A stretch of 64,000 bases of DNA from assembly GCF_000337335.1 (NCBI RefSeq), contig NZ_AOJN01000049.1:192071-256070 (forward strand). Reading direction: 5' to 3'. Shown here in pieces: positions 62,641-64,000 of this stretch. The position numbers and the translations under genes were made by a program. The DNA is from Halorubrum distributum JCM 10118 (lineage in GTDB: Archaea > Halobacteriota > Halobacteria > Halobacteriales > Haloferacaceae). The notes below the pieces were generated by a model. The model did not search any database, was not told where the DNA came from, and worked only from the letters and a program-made list of their open reading frames with translations. Each line of letters begins with the position of its first letter. Within the stretch, counting starts at the first letter, position 1.

Positions 62641-63813
62641 GTGAACATCGACGACCGGATCGAGCGACGGCTCGGCTACGACGCCGGCATGAGCGTCCTC
62701 GCCGACTTCGAGGCCGTCTCCCCGGTCCGACACGTCGACTCGCCGGTCGGCCGCGGGCCGGCGATAGAGCGGCTCCTCGACGTGTTCGAGCCCGCCTTCT
62801 CCGGCTCGCTCCCGCCGAGCGTCTACGTGTACGGGCCGAAGGGGAGCGGGAAGTCGGCGGTCGTCTCCGCGCTGTTCGACCGGCTGGCGAGCCACAGCGG
62901 GCCGCGGCGCGCCATCCAGACGACGACGCGGGCGGTCGAGCCGACGATCCCCGGGTTCGTCTACGTCGACGCGCGGAACGCGTCGACCCGCTTCCGACTG
63001 TACCACGCGATGCTGACCGCGATGAGCGACGAGCCCGTACCGGACCACGGGATCGGGACCGAGGAGCTGGCCGACTCGCTGCGCGACGCGATGCGCACGG
63101 GTCCCGACCTCGTCGTCGCGGTCGACCACACGAACGAGACCGAGACGCCGACGGCGGCGACGCTGATCGACTGGCTGAACGACGTGGGCGAGCGGGTCAC
63201 GCCGGCCTGTCTCGGCCGCGACCCGCCGGACGCGATCGACTGGGAGCCGGAGACCACCGTCGAGTTCGCGAAGTACCGCCGGCACGTGCTCGTCGAGCTG
63301 CTGACGAGCCGGTGTTCGACCGGGCTCGGCCGCGACGCGCTCTCCCACGACCAGATCCGCGAGATCGTCGAGTGGGCCGCGGGCGACGCCCACGACGCGC
63401 TCGCCGCCGTGATGGGCGCGGCGGCCAACGCGGAGCGGGCGGGCGCGTCGACGGTCCGCTCCGGCGACGTCGACGCCGGCATCGACGGCGTCCCTCGCCC
63501 CTGCGTGGCGCTGGGGCGGGTGCTGGCGCTCCCCGAGAGCCGCCAGCGGCTCCTCTACGAGCTCGCCGGGCTCTCCGAGGACGAGCGGTCGACGGTCGGC
63601 GTGGCGACCGAGGCCATCGCCGCCCGCCCCGGCGTCGATCTCTCGGCGTCGACGGTGCGGCGCGTCCTCTACGAGCTGGCCGACGCCGGCCTGCTCGAAC
63701 GCGTCACCGTCACCCGAAGCGACGGCAAGGGGCGCCCCCCGAGCCGGCTCGTGCCGCTGTTCCCGACGGTCGTCTTCCGCGAGCTGTTCGACCGACGCGT
63801 CCGGACGGGATAG
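62641..63813 (+). CDS. Orc1/Cdc6-like AAA ATPase
   Basis: 390 residues from GTG 62641; ATG 62689 is an alternative. SPVGRGPAIERLLDVFEP precedes Walker A GPKGSGKS (65-72), as in archaeal Orc1/Cdc6. The expected Walker B Asp-Glu is not clear: the candidate strand reads DLVVAVDHTNETE. A winged helix closes the protein (STVRRVLYELADAGLLERV). It is a divergent member that may not be an origin initiator. It lies beside the second copy of the intergenic repeat. Confidence 0.75.
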   Translation: MNIDDRIERRLGYDAGMSVLADFEAVSPVRHVDSPVGRGPAIERLLDVFEPAFSGSLPPSVYVYGPKGSGKSAVVSALFDRLASHSGPRRAIQTTTRAVEPTIPGFVYVDARNASTRFRLYHAMLTAMSDEPVPDHGIGTEELADSLRDAMRTGPDLVVAVDHTNETETPTAATLIDWLNDVGERVTPACLGRDPPDAIDWEPETTVEFAKYRRHVLVELLTSRCSTGLGRDALSHDQIREIVEWAAGDAHDALAAVMGAAANAERAGASTVRSGDVDAGIDGVPRPCVALGRVLALPESRQRLLYELAGLSEDERSTVGVATEAIAARPGVDLSASTVRRVLYELADAGLLERVTVTRSDGKGRPPSRLVPLFPTVVFRELFDRRVRTG

Positions 63814-63849
63814 CGGCCAAAGGGGGCGACCCAACCGGATCAACAACGG

Positions 63850-64000
63850 CGATACGGTTTTTTTTAAAGATGTAAGTGACAGCGGCAATTGTTTATAAAT
63901 GGACGCGGTGGCGTGTGCCTCCGAGCGCCCAGCGGGCGCGAGGAGCACGCGCGAGGGAGTCGCGAACGCCCGCAGGGCGTGAGCGACGAGGCTGGGGAGG
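63850..64000. repeat. Hairpin-rich intergenic repeat element (copy 2, inverted, cut by window edge)
   Basis: An A/T-rich start (a run of eight T at about 63858, then TTGTTTATAAATGG) is followed by a hairpin with arms 63925-63930 and 63934-63939, the block AGCACGCGCGAGGGAGTC (63944-63961), a second hairpin with arms 63966-63971 and 63975-63980, and GACGAGGCTGGGGAGG (63985-64000). Both blocks are exact reverse complements of blocks in copy 1 near 15.5 kb. The stems differ in sequence but keep their places. The T-run may also end the Orc1/Cdc6-like transcript. Confidence 0.8.

Noticed and set aside
62465..62644. 59-codon Arg-rich ORF overlapping the Orc1/Cdc6-like start
   Set aside because: No TATA box or ribosome site, Arg-rich composition typical of GC-rich shadows. 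The GTGA overlap and a CxxC keep it as a weak possibility only.
62369..64000. Replication origin next to the Orc1/Cdc6-like gene
   Set aside because: No origin-recognition-box-like repeats are visible on either side; the A/T-rich stretch at 63850 belongs to the intergenic repeat that also occurs at 15.5 kb.

Overview
The window is a gene-dense, high-GC piece of a haloarchaeal chromosome, most like Halorubrum or a close relative. Evidence: very acidic proteins, frequent GTG starts, TATA-like boxes about 27 bases before start codons (leaderless transcripts), Tat-lipoprotein signals followed by Gly/Asp-rich linkers, and families typical of Halobacteria (halocyanin, HTH-10 regulators, DICT proteins, SBDS, Orc1/Cdc6-like ATPase). 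Genus assignment is inference. No tRNA, rRNA, CRISPR array, transposase or integrase gene was seen.

Layout. 1-9 kb: the end of cytochrome oxidase subunit III, small membrane proteins, an epimerase, a GNAT-zinc-ribbon protein, an aldehyde dehydrogenase remnant, TenA, an oxidase subunit IV, a halocyanin, an acyl-CoA dehydrogenase and a RIO-like kinase. 9-14 kb: a complete branched-chain amino-acid type ABC operon (livKHMGF order, minus strand). 14-18 kb: proline catabolism, with proline dehydrogenase and P5C dehydrogenase flanking an HTH-10 regulator and a hairpin-rich intergenic repeat. 18-27 kb: a TbsP-like regulator, aldo/keto reductase, APH-like kinase, a large haloarchaeal protein resembling a degenerate CHAT/caspase-like protein, and menA-menC for menaquinone. 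27-30 kb: a NitT/TauT-type ABC importer.

30-39 kb holds branched-chain amino-acid biosynthesis in one direction: leuA, ilvB, ilvN, ilvC, a 24-codon linker ORF, leuC, leuD, leuB. Two features stand out. leuA carries an apparent frameshift near its N-terminus. Upstream of ilvB there is a leaderless 24-codon ORF ending Ile-Ile-Val-Gly-Val-stop, whose last codons form one arm of a perfect 8-bp hairpin; this looks like an attenuation-type leader and is my best candidate for an undescribed system.

39-54 kb: a CBS-HTH regulator, purM, an M50 protease coupled to a TraB-family membrane protein, a membrane-anchored winged-helix protein, small housekeeping genes, a zinc-type ABC importer (znuA-znuC-znuB) with an AT-rich inverted repeat before znuA, YbaK-like deacylase, SBDS, an FG-GAP/ASPIC protein and a DICT protein. 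54-62.4 kb: glycerol catabolism as a divergon, glpABC on the minus strand and glpK plus a membrane protein on the plus strand. 62.6 kb to the end: an Orc1/Cdc6-like ATPase and a second, inverted copy of the hairpin repeat seen at 15.5 kb.
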